64,000 bases of DNA from assembly GCA_037176845.1 (NCBI GenBank), contig JAYKXP010000110.1, positions 62,001 through 126,000 on the forward strand, in the 5' to 3' direction. Below, piece by piece: positions 34,114 to 45,945 of this stretch. The position numbers were made by a program, and so were the translations under genes. The notes beneath the pieces were generated by a model that saw nothing but the letters and a program-made list of their open reading frames with translations, was not told where the DNA came from and searched no databases. This stretch comes from Paramarasmius palmivorus. Lineage: Eukaryota; Basidiomycota; Agaricomycetes; Agaricales; Marasmiaceae. How positions within the stretch are numbered: the first letter of the stretch is position 1; the number at the start of each line of letters is the position of its first letter.

Positions 34114-34680
34114 TCACATCGATGTAATGTTATCGTAGGTCGGCGGCATCGGCCTGAGGGGGCAAATGTTACGGCTGTTTGGAGAGGCGATGAGTAGGAG
34201 CTGCCCGTTGAAGAAGATGAGGTTGTAAACGGCTATTATCGTACATGTAACAGTGACATAGATATATTTGCGGATCATGTATCGTTTCGACGCGCACGCT
34301 GGCTTCGGTGCAAGAGTTAGAGGTAGTGGTCTTGCGGAGAGGAGCACGCGCCTGAGGTAAGCGTGATATTCTTGTTTCTCGACCGTCACCTTCTGTTCAT
34401 CTGGTATTTCTACCTTCGCTAGGAAATGCACGAAAGAATCTTGGTATGTTCTATTGGGTTTTTGGGTGAAATACCGATCACTTATGTTCTCTAAGTATGA
34501 CTCAAACACGAACTCGACAAAAGCATTGGCTTTTCGCAAAGGTGTAAAATTATCACGATGAGGGCACACAGTGGGGACGGTGCCACGATTTAGAGGTTGC
34601 CAGCTCTGAAAAATGAGGGGAATGTTGGGTAAGTCTATCGTTGGTAGTACCAATATACAAATGTTCGAGCCAGCTGACAA
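34114..34680 (-). CDS. Hypothetical 188-codon open frame
   Basis: The longest frame in an otherwise decayed interval. The middle (residues ~50-110) has protein-like composition (KANAFVEFVFESYLENISD, FVHFLAKVEIPDEQKVTVE) and the C-terminal part holds a hydrophobic segment (YIYVTVTCTIIAVYNLIFF) that could span a membrane. No family recognised, no paralog in the window, and no introns proposed. It may be a chance frame. Confidence 0.25.
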   Translation of the reverse strand: MSAGSNICILVLPTIDLPNIPLIFQSWQPLNRGTVPTVCPHRDNFTPLRKANAFVEFVFESYLENISDRYFTQKPNRTYQDSFVHFLAKVEIPDEQKVTVEKQEYHAYLRRVLLSARPLPLTLAPKPACASKRYMIRKYIYVTVTCTIIAVYNLIFFNGQLLLIASPNSRNICPLRPMPPTYDNITSM

Positions 34681-36186
34681 TCACGGTGCAGGTATGAAAG
34701 GATCGCGATGCCCCAGCTACCACTTGAACTTAGCCGCGAGAGAACATACAATACTGCCGACTTCACATGGCATCTCGATTTTGCTACCTTCAACTTTCCG
34801 ACACCCAGCTGCCAATTACCATGCAGAACCCTCGTCTGCGATACGGTTCCTGGACATATGCCCCTGTCGACGACAACACGTTTGGAAGATGTTGGCGTCA
34901 GCATCGGGGCTAATTATGCTGTTAGAAGAGCGAGAGCATAGTACACAGGGGATACGTAGTTGAAAGTTGCCATGGGCTTTATGGTGTGTTCAGCCTTCTG
35001 TCTTTATGGGAAAACCTGATTTTGATGGTTTACTAGCTGCCCTGTCATTTCTCCTCGTCGAATGGAAGCAGCCTGTTGGGTAGCGTTGACATTGTACGCG
35101 TTGGTACGGAAGCCGAAAGATAGCCACTATCCCTTCGCGGCGTCTTGCTCATTACGAGTTTGAGATATGAACTCGCGTCGAGTTCTATGTTTTCCGACTG
35201 TCATCGATCCGCACAAGGTTTTGATCATTTTTCGCCGCGCCCTTGAGTGATCACCTAGTTTCCAGACTAGAATATGCATTCGCCAACAAGCATGGGTTTT
35301 CCGAATGCTGAAGGATTCGGAGGACATCAAATGGGGACGGCTTTCGCGAGATGAAAGGTGTTTGGTGAGTTGATCGTTGGGCAAGCCTTTGAGATAGTTA
35401 ACAACGACGGCACAGATGATATTCCAGAAGCACTACCGCTGAAATCTACCGGCTAGAGAACCTATACCAAGATTCTTGGACACCCGATGAGCTTTCCTTT
35501 CTCTCGCTAGATCTGTCAAGGGCAAACAATTCGGAGGGGGCTGGTCTCAGCGCTGGGCCTCATCATGCCTGTAAGGTGCTGAGAGAGGTAGGGGAAGTGT
35601 AGCTGAAGGTTACGGCTACGGGCAAGAAGCTCAAAGGTCAAAGTGTAATTACTAACATATAGACATATTACTCTTCAGGATACACCAAAGATGAACATAT
35701 TACAGGGAAAAGGGTGGAGGTAGACGAATTTTATGTGTATATGGTGCGCTAAACTCTTTCAGTCTGTACGGAAAACCCGATTTTGACTGTTCATGTACCA
35801 GCATCCTAGTTCGCATGTCCTCAAGAACCCAGATTGGCCATAACCACTTGGATCTTTCACAAGGACGTGCAAAGTCAACGCGTTATGCATTAAGACCTGG
35901 CTGGCCAGTATGACGGTCGGAAGGTGTTCCTTGAATGATGGCAGCCCAGTACTGCCGAACGCTCGGTTCTCGTCATTCCGAGTTCCAGCAAGCTCGAGGA
36001 AGGTTCGACTTCGAGTTGAACGGGTTGTGAGTTCTCTCAGGCCGTATTGACATGCTTTCGTACTGACGTTCCTCATGTATAGGGCTTTACATTTCAGCGT
36101 TAGCATGGGAATGGTCTGGGCTCACAGTCAAGGGCTAGTCCTTCACGTACCTTGAGGGTATTGGACCGCGGCTATCTCCACCACAT
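34681..36186. other. Decayed repeat region with intron-like footprints
   Basis: Contains units resembling those at 40.3-42.3 kb: GTAAGTCTATCGTTGG at 34628, GGTGTGTTCAGCC..TTTATGGGAAAACC near 34984, and GGTGCGCTAAACTC..TGTACGGAAAACCCG near 35745 followed by CATGTACCAGC. They look like preserved introns of a lost gene family. No coding frame supported. Confidence 0.35.
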
Positions 36187-38643
36187 TTACATAACGTGAC
36201 ATGTTCGCGAGGTAGAAGGTGATTCCGAAGGTCCCGGGACGCTTCCAATGCTAACAGATGAACCATCCGGATTGAATGGCGTGCACGAGAAAGGTACTAG
36301 CCCCATCTCCTCTCGGCGTCCCGCCACCAGCTGTTTGAGAGCGTATAGCTCAGCTGTCTGGAGTAATGATCAGTTACTATCAGTACAGTACATGGGATCG
36401 ACTCCACCTTCTCTGGGTAATGGCGAACACTTTCGTAGGTGTCGCTGTGGATATCCTTGATAACGTAAACATCCAGTACCAACGAGAACGAATAAAGCGA
36501 AGAGAGTAGCATAGCTACTTTTCGGGCTGTTTTGGGGGTAATGGTAGCCAACGACCAGGATGTAGACGGTATTCGGTCAGCGGGGAAGAAGTATATGAGG
36601 TCCGTGTCTCGGCGGAAATTGTTGATCCCAAGAATTTCGGGCCATAATACAACCCGAAATCCCGTATATATGGCCATTTCTATATCTGCCACTGCCTCCC
36701 ATATCTTGGCCGGTATGCGGGGTGATCCAATGCAGAAGGATTGAAGAAACGACTCTATCTTGTTGATAAATGTCTGAGGAATTCGGGTACTATGTGACTT
36801 TGTGAGCCGAATTAGAATTGAATTTCAGTGGATTGGCGACAGTATTATCATGATAGTCTTACCTTGGCTCGTTCTATGATAGTGGTCCATTTACACAATG
36901 ACCATGATCCCTCCCAATTGAACGTCCCCGCAGCAAAGGTGTATACATCAAATTCATCCAAGGCCACCAATAACTCGGTACTTGGAGACTCCACCGACCA
37001 AGCTATCATGTCGATCACCTTGGTCAGTGAGATGCGAGTCGATAGGAAATCCCACGTCGTCCAGCGGAGAGGGCTGGAGTGAGAAATATCATCCCAGTAC
37101 TCCTTTGAGCGGTGAGAGATAGCGCGAAGGAAAGCCCGAGCTACCATGTCATAATAATCTGATTCGGTATATTGCTCCGCATAGTAGACCATCGAACGCC
37201 CACTGTCCGATAGAAACTCCATGAAAGAGGTATGTGGGATGCATATTTCAGCTGTCTCGTCCTCGGGCACCTCTATGACGGCGTGTAGTTTGATCAAGAG
37301 GGTTCGCACCTTCCCGGGTCTCAGCTCAAGAATTGCTGCGATGCATTCCAGGGAACAGGGTAATGTCACTAAACGAAGTTGAACTTGAGGGATCGTAAGA
37401 ATGAGACATAAGACCTTCTGAACTTTATCCCAATGGTGACTCGGAGATGTCTTCATAATCTGTTGATACAGAAGGTCCAAACCCTGGTATGGAGACTCCG
37501 TCAGGCTGTCAACTCTGATGCGGAGAATGTCTTCTAAACGTTCCATTGGATCGTCATCATCGCTCTCAAGATACTTCATGACAGTGACAGCAAAGATAAA
37601 TTGCCCGCTGGCTCTCCTGACGAGTTGCCAAATCTTAGCATCATCAGGCCATGAAATATCGAGATGACGAAGCGCGTGATGTGTATCCCGCAACGCCAAG
37701 AAGCGACGATGGAAATATGTGGTTATATCTTGAGTGGATTCTGGGGAGTCACCAATGGTGAGATGGCATAGGAAAGATCGGAATAGCCCTTGGTTGAAGG
37801 CGTGACGGATCCGAGGCTCTGGGCGACTGGCAATAAGGAATATAAGTCGACAGTTGGGTATAGATTCTTGTATCATTGATAGAAGTCCTTCCTGAGACTC
37901 TAACTTGATACATTCATCGAGCCCATCGAGAACCACGAGATTCGGAAGAGTCTCCCATTCCTCGTCCGTCAACTTTGAGCATGGCTCAAGGATGAGCTTG
38001 CGAAATTGATCTCTGAACGAGAGTTGGAATAGTCCAGGGTTTGAGCGAATTGCCTCGATGATGGACGGACCGAGCACCTCTCGGAGAGGTTCAGAGGTGA
38101 GGAATTGGTATACGATGGTAGCGACAAGAGGATCAATTTTGTTACGAGTGGAGTCGGTGCGAGAGAAGAAAAAGCTTGCAGCTAAGTGATGGTGACTGTT
38201 TCCTCCCGCTGAATTTCGCAGACAGAAGTGCCACGGCTTCTGCGTCCCTACTAACAGGTGTCCTTCGCAAGCGTGCTTCTCGCACAAGTTCTGCATCATT
38301 GCAGACTTGCCAACACCAGCTCCTCCATTAATCCAAAAAACTCTTCGGGATGGCCGCTGCTCCTCAATCCATTGATTACACTGCCCAAGAATATCAGTAC
38401 GGGTGCCTTCATGACAGTTGGGAGGAGGAAAGCGCTCTCCTGAGTTATGGAGCGCATTCAGAGCAGCATTCGCTGTTACAAATCTGAGGACTTCGTTCAC
38501 TACTCAAACATTTAGTGGATGAATCATTACAACAAAGAGCACCTACCCGACGAGTCGAACTTGTACGTTGTGTTGATTTGATTTCCATGAACCTCGTTAT
38601 ACGCGATTCCGATGGAGCCGACATCGCAGTCGTTGAATGACAT
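36187..38643 (-). CDS. NACHT NTPase (gene D), intact, with a CaaX-like C-terminus
   Basis: Exons 38643-38547, 38499-36863, 36797-36408 and 36357-36187 join in phase with no internal stop: 764 aa. Start ATG gives MSFNDCDVGSIG; the exon 1 motif is EVHGNQINTTY. NACHT landmarks: Walker A NGGAGVGKSAMMQ (residues ~85-97), a conserved LAASFFFSRTDSTR block, Walker B LVVLDGLDEC, FLIASRPEP, and GQFIFAVTVMKYLESDDDDP. The distal part has IPHTSFMEFLSDSGRS, STELLVALDEFDVY and SDTYESV. The last exon gives LYALKQLVAGRREEMGLVP, then a Ser/Pro-rich tail ending Cys-His-Val-Met, which fits a CaaX prenylation box. Likely an NLR-type STAND ATPase, that is, a signal-dependent oligomerising switch; the trigger and effector are unknown. 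Best-preserved member of the cluster. Confidence 0.85.
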
Positions 38644-39290
38644 CGACCGAGGTCGAGTGGATATTGATGGGAATGGTGGAGTAGAAAGGTGTGTCGATGC
38701 TTCGTGTTTCTTGGATACAGCATCCTTGTGTGGGTCAGGTGAACATTATGTTGTATTCCGTGTTCACCGCTCAGTTAGGTTTGATGTTGCCGAGGCGGTG
38801 ATTTCTATTCTGATGTGACATGGTATGGCAGATTCGTTGACATCAGAAATTGACTTGTGGGCCAACAAGTATCTGATGCCAGTGGAATGTGCTGAATATC
38901 AGGGCTGGAGTTGATTTCAGCTTTGCGTTTAGATCTAAACCGTAGGGAAAGGGGAGAATGCTTTCCGGGGTCGATCACGGTGCCGAGGCGATGCTGAAAA
39001 CGAAATCTTCACAGCGCCAGATATCGATGTCGGCATGAGAAGACTACGAGACGCCCTAGGACGCCCTATACATACCGCCGAAATTGAACTGTTTGGATGA
39101 GGGGTGTACAACATAGAGATACCGCCCCGGCAGATCTTCGAGAGCTGTTCGTGCTCTGGAAGACCCCTGGTAAGTATGGCGCCTTGAAATCGCCAATGAT
39201 ATCGGTGATAGCAGTGGGAGATTGTGCGGTGGGGGAGAATGTAATATGGTGGATGTAATACAACTGGGATGCTGTCAGTAGGGCTTCATT
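38644..39290. other. Intergenic, no supported gene
   Basis: Upstream of gene D. Short frames only. The segment directly upstream of the ATG has no clear TATA box. Confidence 0.35.
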
Positions 39291-39520
39291 GAGCGATGAC
39301 ACAAATGGTAGACGCGCATCCGCACCTTTTCCTCCAGCCAACCTTGCTTTAAAGCAAGTCGTCGAGAATAGCACTGCAGACGATAACCTCGAGCCACTCG
39401 AGACATGTCTGGACAGATGGACTCTATCGCAGATGCTCTGTTTTCGCGGAAGTTTCTTCCCGATTCGGCATCAATGGTCTGTCATAGCCATCCGATTTGC
39501 ATGTACCGACATGTCCCGAC
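39291..39520 (+). pseudogene. Family X remnant (internal fragment)
   Basis: The CTTTAAAGCAAGTCGTCGAG..ACTGCAGACGATAACC stretch, followed by GATGCTCTGTTTTC, aligns with the RQVVEQSTDDD..AAALSS region of X (about 43565-43640). Flanks do not align clearly. A decayed fragment of ~150-200 bp. Confidence 0.35.
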
Positions 39521-40299
39521 TCCTCTCAGATGTTTAAGATGGTGCGCTCAGAACCATGGCAATGAGAGCAACATAGCGCTATCGCCCCTTCGTGCTACAA
39601 TCAGTCTATGGGAAGGGGTTGGAAGGAGTCAAAAAGCCATATACCGTCATCTTTGACCGCGGAAATCAGTTAGTTTTGCACTAAAACAAAAGGCGATGCG
39701 TTCAATACTCACCGTGATAGAAAAGCCCTATTGGGATCAACAAACGCCCTCCTCCATTATCGTAATGTCCGCGTGCATCCGAATAGAACGCCAACGTGAG
39801 TGTTGTAGACGCTGTATCTATATTTGGAACATTTTTGGTTGCTAGGCCTGTGGACGATATCTTCCCTGGCTCGATGAATAAGGAACTTCCAGAGCTGCGT
39901 TCAAGTTGTCCGGGTTTTCTGACGAGATTAAGGAAACAATACTGAAGTGTAGCGCAGGGGCACGGTGTGACACAGCTGTAGCACTATTGGTGATGGATAA
40001 TAACAATAGGATTATCGGATTCAAGGAAGACGAGCGACGAGAATGGCCCAGTGTTTTTGGGCCATGGCGGTTAAGGGAAGGGCGCGTAAAAATGATTCGG
40101 GCGCTAGACGTCGGATTCTACGACTGTCACCTTCTCTCCGTCATGATCTGGTCACATCCACCAGGAACCCTATGAAAAAACTCTTAGTATGTTTTTACTG
40201 TGTTTTCTGTAATTTACAGCTCATTTAGTCTCCAAGGGCCAACTATAAAACGAACACAACTCGGGACAAATCGCTGACATTCTCGTCTCCGAACACTCA

Positions 40300-42350
40300 A
40301 GGCCATGGAAAACTTTAAACGAGGACGATGCTGCATTTAGAGGGTGTTGGGTATGGGCAATGGGAGGAACTCTGGGTGAGTCTATCGTTGGAAGAGTGGT
40401 GTTTACAACAGCAGCTAACAATGACACAAGCGATACGAATCCTGCGCAGCATCTTCACTCGGACGTACTTGCAACAGAACTTTTTTGGGTACACCAACAC
40501 TGCACGACCCTTCTCCCAAGACCCTGGCTTTCATGCAGAACCTTTGTCCGCGATACGGCTCAGCGCGTTTTTGGATCTGTCAACGACAGACACAGCTCGG
40601 AAGGGATCGGTACTCAGAGTAAGGGTAGAAGGCAAGGGCTAAACAATTGTGTGAGTACCGGGAGTTCGATGCTCGAGGAACAGTTACTAATGGTTGTATT
40701 GCTCTTCGCAGTTCGGGATACGACAAAAACGAATGTTGCACACGAAAAACGGCAGAGGTGGATGCATATGGTGCGTTCAACTCTTACGTCTTTACGGGAA
40801 AAAATGGTTCTGACTGTGTCATGTACCAGCTGCTCGTCTTCCAGAACCCAGACAAGATACACGGTTAAGGGGTTGACCTTTGGAAGAAGCCATTCCTTCG
40901 AGGCGGTTTGGTCTTTACATCAACCAAGAAAACACGCCGCAAAGACAATGCGCTGGTTCTTTTGGGAGTTTCGTTAGTGTAGTGATTTCAAGAGCACTGG
41001 CCGCTCGGTGAGTCTATGTATCTTTATAAACGTTCGAACTAGCTAACGATGAGCGCGCAGGTATCAACGCCCGGATATGGCTACTACTCCACTCACACGG
41101 GCTATGTTTCATCTGCATCAACGTGGTTCTTGGAGGTTTCAAGTGCATCTTCTGCGGTTGGATCTGTGACCTGTCGAGGTTGTATAATCCTGGATACAAC
41201 TTGGTCGGTGTTGGGTCTAGGGAGTGAGTACCCTGAAGCTCAGAGGTCTAAGGTAATCAGTAAGAGACGTATTTCTCTAGGAGTAGCGATTTCGGGAGGC
41301 CATCGTCGGGAGCTGGGGACCCAACCCATTCTAGCACTTAGTGACTTACCCCAACCGAGAGTTGGGTATGCCAGTGCGAACCCGTTCAGGATACGGCGAA
41401 AGCAAACGACAAACGGCGGAGATGGATATATATGGTGCGTTGGGCTCTTTTGTCTTTACGGAAAGTCTCGGTTCTGACTGTTTATGTACCAGCTGGGTGC
41501 CAGTCTTCAACGACCCAGACAGGCTATAACCAGCGACCACTCGTACCCAAAGACGCGCAAAGCGCGTTGTCAAAGCCTCGGGCCTCAAGGCTTGATGCGC
41601 TAGTATGGGCTTTCAAGTACTTGACGCTTCATTGGCTAGACCATGGGCTCCTCGACTGTCGCTTTCTGGAAACCGAACATCGAAGCTTGAAGGGCCACGG
41701 AGAGAACGTTCGTTTGGGATATTGGTAGCGATATCAAGAGAGCACTGGACGTTGGGTGAGTCTATCCAACAACGCATAAACATTGAAGCTAACAATGATG
41801 GGATAGGTATGAATAGATGATACTCCAGCGGTATTACCAGTTGAGAGAGGACAGTCAATACATCGATACCACATGGCATCTCAAATCTTTACTCTATTCC
41901 CTTCCGGCTTGACGTGGCAATGATTGAGAGCCGCATCTCAACGCAACTTTTTGTACCTGGATGGACTCAGTTCGGAAGCTTTTCTCGGCGCTGGTTCTTG
42001 TGGTGTATGAAAGGAAGCGAGGGTATGGGTAGTATGCAGAAGATGCGTAGCTGAATGTTGGTGAGTACCTGAAGTTCGAGGCTTGAAGCGTAAACACTAA
42101 AGGATGTCTTTCTCTTCAAGGTACCCATGGAGAAAAGGAATTGGGTGAAGATGGATGAAAGGTGCGTTCAACGTTGTTATCTTTACGGAAAGACTCGGTA
42201 GTTGACTATGTACCAGCTGACTCGGAAGCTTCAAGAGACCCAAAACACTCGTTACCAATTCACCCATTTACTGTAAACGCATTGTGGAATCACGCGGTGG
42301 TATGACGTTCGGAAGAAGCTGTTCCGAGTCATTCGAGGCAGTTTAGTCTT
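40300..42350 (+). repeat. Tandem decayed units with conserved intron-like footprints
   Basis: At least three diverged units of roughly 650-750 bp. Each has GGTGAGTCTAT..TAACAATGA..AGGTAT (40375, 41011, 41755) and GGTGCGTT..TTTACGG..TGACTGT..TATGTACCAG (about 40771, 41433, 42170). Both words have 5' GT and 3' AG ends and look like introns. The exonic sequence between them is too decayed to translate. The same words occur at 34.6-35.8 kb. Confidence 0.45.
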
Positions 42351-42755
42351 GTCAGTGTCATTGCCAGCCGAAGAGAACGTGAAGATCGAGAGGTGGTCGA
42401 TTCTACGTGTTTGTGAGTCTTTTCAGGCTATGCTTCATATTGCCCTGATGTCATTCCTCGTAGCAAGGGTGCAAGACTATCTGGAGAGGCCTATACGCGT
42501 CGTACTTGTAATGGTTTTTCGGACATTATTGATTTGAAGCTTGACCTATCGTGCGGCGAACTCAGTGTAACCTCTTGTATCATCCCGTGTATAAAAGTAT
42601 AACAGTTTCTTTTGGCCATGGAATGAGCCCCACTATCCAAGCGAATTACGGTTTCATTTCGACCGGATTCAGTAGAAATCTCGTGCTTCTCTTCAGGAAG
42701 CTTCGAATTCTCGCTTTGATCCACCACCGTCGCTTCCTTCCTTACCACCACCACA

Positions 42756-44744
42756 ATGAACCTCGCAAACCTAATGAGCTTCGACCGCGCCCCAAAGAAA
42801 TATCACCAAGCTCTCCTCATTGCGCGCCTCATCCCTCACGATTCACAATCCAAACCCTTCTACCGCTGCATCGCCGCCCTCAACCACCCATGGTGTTACG
42901 GTCGCGTCCCACTCGGCGCAACACGTCGTTTTTTCGCTCTAATCAAGAACCCAGATAACGCATCCATCATCCGAGATGAGATTCGTCGTGCGCATGGAAA
43001 ATACGGTCGACAAGGAGAAGAACCAAAAGTCCCTGAAATGGCGTTCCCGTATACACAGCTATTGCTCACGCAAGCGTTCTTTTTGGATGTTGATGATCCG
43101 AGGGGACATTATGCTAGTGGAGGAGGCATGGAGTATTCGGTGCTTGATCCTAATGTTGGGTGTTTTTGGTATTGGGGTGAGTTTGTTGACGCGTTGATTC
43201 GAGCGACATCTAATGTTTTTTGAGCAGACACTAGTGACGAGGGGATAACGATTTTTGATATCACCGACCCTTTGAATCCAGCATATGGACATGCGTTTGA
43301 CGATTCACCATTTGTGCATGATGCAGAGTACTACGTACGAGCGTACTATGGAGAAAACTGTGGTGGTGATAGGATGACTGAGATTGATGTTCAGTGTCAT
43401 CTCGACGTGTTGAAGCACGAACGCGTTCTTTCGTCCGAAGTTGTGGCGACAGTATGGCCAGATAGGTTTCGTACTTGGGAAAGTACTGCTACCAAGGAAT
43501 CGAGGAACGATGAACCGTTTACGATGACACTTCTTCCTCAACTGCCTTCGCTTCAAAACCTTGTGTTGCGCCAGGTCGTCGAGCAGAGTACGGACGATGA
43601 CTGTGATGAATATCTTGGAGATATTGCAGCTGCTCTGTCGAGTTCTAGCCTCCCAGATCCTGCGCATAAAGCGCTGGTTCACGTCCTTCGACATGAACTC
43701 GAGACGAACACTGGTATCCTCGACCTGTCTGCACCGCGTTGTACCTTGTCCAGCGACGCTATACGCGCAGTTATCCCATCGCTGCCCTCAGACGTCGTCA
43801 AAGCAATCGACCTCTCCGGCATGCAAACTCTCAACATCCAACTCATCATCGACATCCTCAAAGCTTTCCCGTACCTCATCCGTCTCACTCTTCTTGACAC
43901 CAACATCTCCAGCGAGGAGATCATGCACCTCTTATCCAGTCAACCTAAACTCTTCTTCCGTTTGCACGACCTCATCCATCCCGCTCTCCTAACTCGCTCC
44001 CCTCCTTCGCCTTCCTCTCCATCCTTCCCAAGTAACCTCCTACTCCCTAACCCCCTCCCCATCACGTCCTCGCTGCGCACACTCCACGCCCAACTCACCT
44101 CTTTCCCTGCAAGCTTCACGATCCTCCAAACAGACCGCTCACAGTACTTTGGTCCTACTCGCGGACCCTGTATTGCATCTATCCCATTCTTTCACCCAGA
44201 AAAGGTCCTACGGGGGTTAACCAAGTACCTCAAAGGTCTTCGAGTGGATATCCAATCCAAGATGTTCCCAGATAAATATATCGATGGGCAGGTTGGACCT
44301 TTGATGGCGCTTTCTGCTTCTACACCCCTGTCTTCTTCACCTGACACGACGCAAGCGGTGAAGGGCTTCCCGGATGACGGAGAAGAGAGGCTAAGGTGGA
44401 TGGGAAGAGGTGTTGGGATGGTTCCCATCAAAGGGACGTACGGCGAGAGTTCAAGGGGTTGGACGTTCGTGTTGGATTACGTCCCGCCGATAAGCTTGTC
44501 TTGTATCCATCTTGGGATGAAATACGCTGGGTATGGGTTTGTTAAAGTCGAAGGGGCACATGAGAAGGAGAGGGAGAGGTTGGTTTGGGAGTTGATGCAG
44601 ACTGAGGTCGTTCCCAAGCCTTCTGACTCCGAGCCCGAGATGAAGAAGGACGCAGCCGATATCGAGAAGACACTGGCGGCGATGACTAGGAAGACGATAA
44701 AGGTGTATGATATACGCGAGTTTGTGGAGGCTTATGAGTGTTAA
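42756..44744 (+). CDS. Family X protein, unknown function
   Basis: Two exons, 42756-43176 and 43228-44744, GT-AG and in phase; 645 aa. Start ATG in the context CACAATGAACCTC. Blocks: HQALLIARLIPH, FYRCIAALNHPWCYGRVPL, TRRFFALIKNPDNASII, KYGRQGEEP, LDVDDPRGHYASGGG, FDITDPLNPAYG, EIDVQCHLDVLKHE, LDLSAPRCTL, LTLLDTNISSEEIMHLL, HDLIHPALL, PCIASIPFFHPEKV, YIDGQVGPLMAL and RKTIKVYDIREF. No signal peptide or membrane segment. The central segment is leucine-rich and might be a divergent repeat; I do not recognise the family, though the look is of an agaric-specific protein. Its stop lies inside the mobile element that starts at 44735; before insertion the frame would have ended TAG three codons earlier. 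Confidence 0.75.
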
Positions 44745-44985
44745 AGTGTTCAAAAAATAAATATGGTCCCCGGTAATAACTTTTCAGTCCCCCGTTAATA
44801 TTCTACCTACTTTTGTGACATTCCAGTACATTACGCCCCCCCGTAAATAACATAGAAATCCCCCGGTAATAACCAAAAAATCCCCCCGGTAATAACACTT
44901 TCGACGAAATACCGCCCGGTAATAATCGGCTATTTCGGCAAATGTCTTTCCCACGCACGTGGCCTATGTCGAACACATCTTGAAC
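44735..44985 (+). repeat. Left terminal inverted repeat with iterated GGTAATAAC motifs
   Basis: Inverted partner of about 47350-47576. Motif copies: CCCCGGTAATAAC, CCCCCGTTAATATT, CCCCCGTAAATAAC, CCCCCGGTAATAACC, CCCCCGGTAATAACAC and GCCCGGTAATAATC. They are spaced roughly 20-40 bp apart on the same strand, as expected for transposase-binding subterminal repeats. Confidence 0.75.
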
Positions 44986-45883
44986 ACATCCTCAGTGCTC
45001 AGGCATCATGTTCTAAGCTCAACTTAGTATGAAATCTGACCTAGGATATACCTAACTACTTGAATATGAAATATTTAGTAGTCCCTGACGTGTAAAGTAT
45101 GGACCATAGCCACGTATTTCTGCGTGACTTGCCGAAAGGGACTTTCCCATGCATGAACAAGGTTTTAAGTGTGGACCGGAAAGCGGACTCGCCTGTTGAA
45201 CCTAGGTATTGCATTGTAGCCATTGAATACCTTGAGTAATGTATGGGATTGAACGTGGCGTCTCGAGTCATGATGGGCGCTTAGGTGTTGACCAGGGTTG
45301 CGAAATGTGGTGAGTTAGGAAAGTGCTCTTCGTCAGACTTGTAGGAGTAAGGGGAGTCCCTTCCTGTACAATTATCCCAGCTACTACAGTGTCAGTAAAC
45401 ACTTTTATACCGTTAAATTATGGGGAAATACATTGCTAGATATGAATCAACGCCTGAGTCCTGAAATGATGTGTAACTTGAACCTATCAGTGACATTTTA
45501 GCCTCAAAGGGACTCGGATGGGCTCTCACTGATGAAAGCTTGAGCATCCGTACTATATGTATACAGGCAGAAATTTCTACATGCTATGGAAACCTACACA
45601 ATACCCCATTACGAGATAAACTGGTGCAATCTCTCAAACCGGAAGATTCCAACATCAGTTTCTGCAAGCCTTGTGCTAGTACACTGTGCAATGAAGCGTA
45701 GGTTCAATGGAATTCAGCTCTGAGACGGGAGTCCATGACGGTAACCTTCGCTCGCACAATGATAGTTTATGTAAAGCCGATGGCCAGAGCTTGCTCTAGT
45801 AAATCTTGTGCAATGGGAAGTGAATGATAAAGTATCAAAGATCAGATCTATCCCAATTCCAAATTGGCCACTTTTGCGAGGTT

Positions 45884-45945
45884 GTGAGTGTGTGTAATAG
45901 CTCCCTAGACGAGTGTAATAGCTCCCTAGACGAGACGTCTAGGTA
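45884..45945 (+). repeat. Two-copy 21-bp tandem repeat inside the element
   Basis: GTGTAATAGCTCCCTAGACGA occurs twice in direct succession, followed by the palindrome GACGTCTAGG. Confidence 0.6.

Noticed and set aside
42756..44744. Calling family X an LRR or F-box protein
   Set aside because: One leucine-rich segment (LTLLDTNIS) is not a repeat array, and no F-box is visible.
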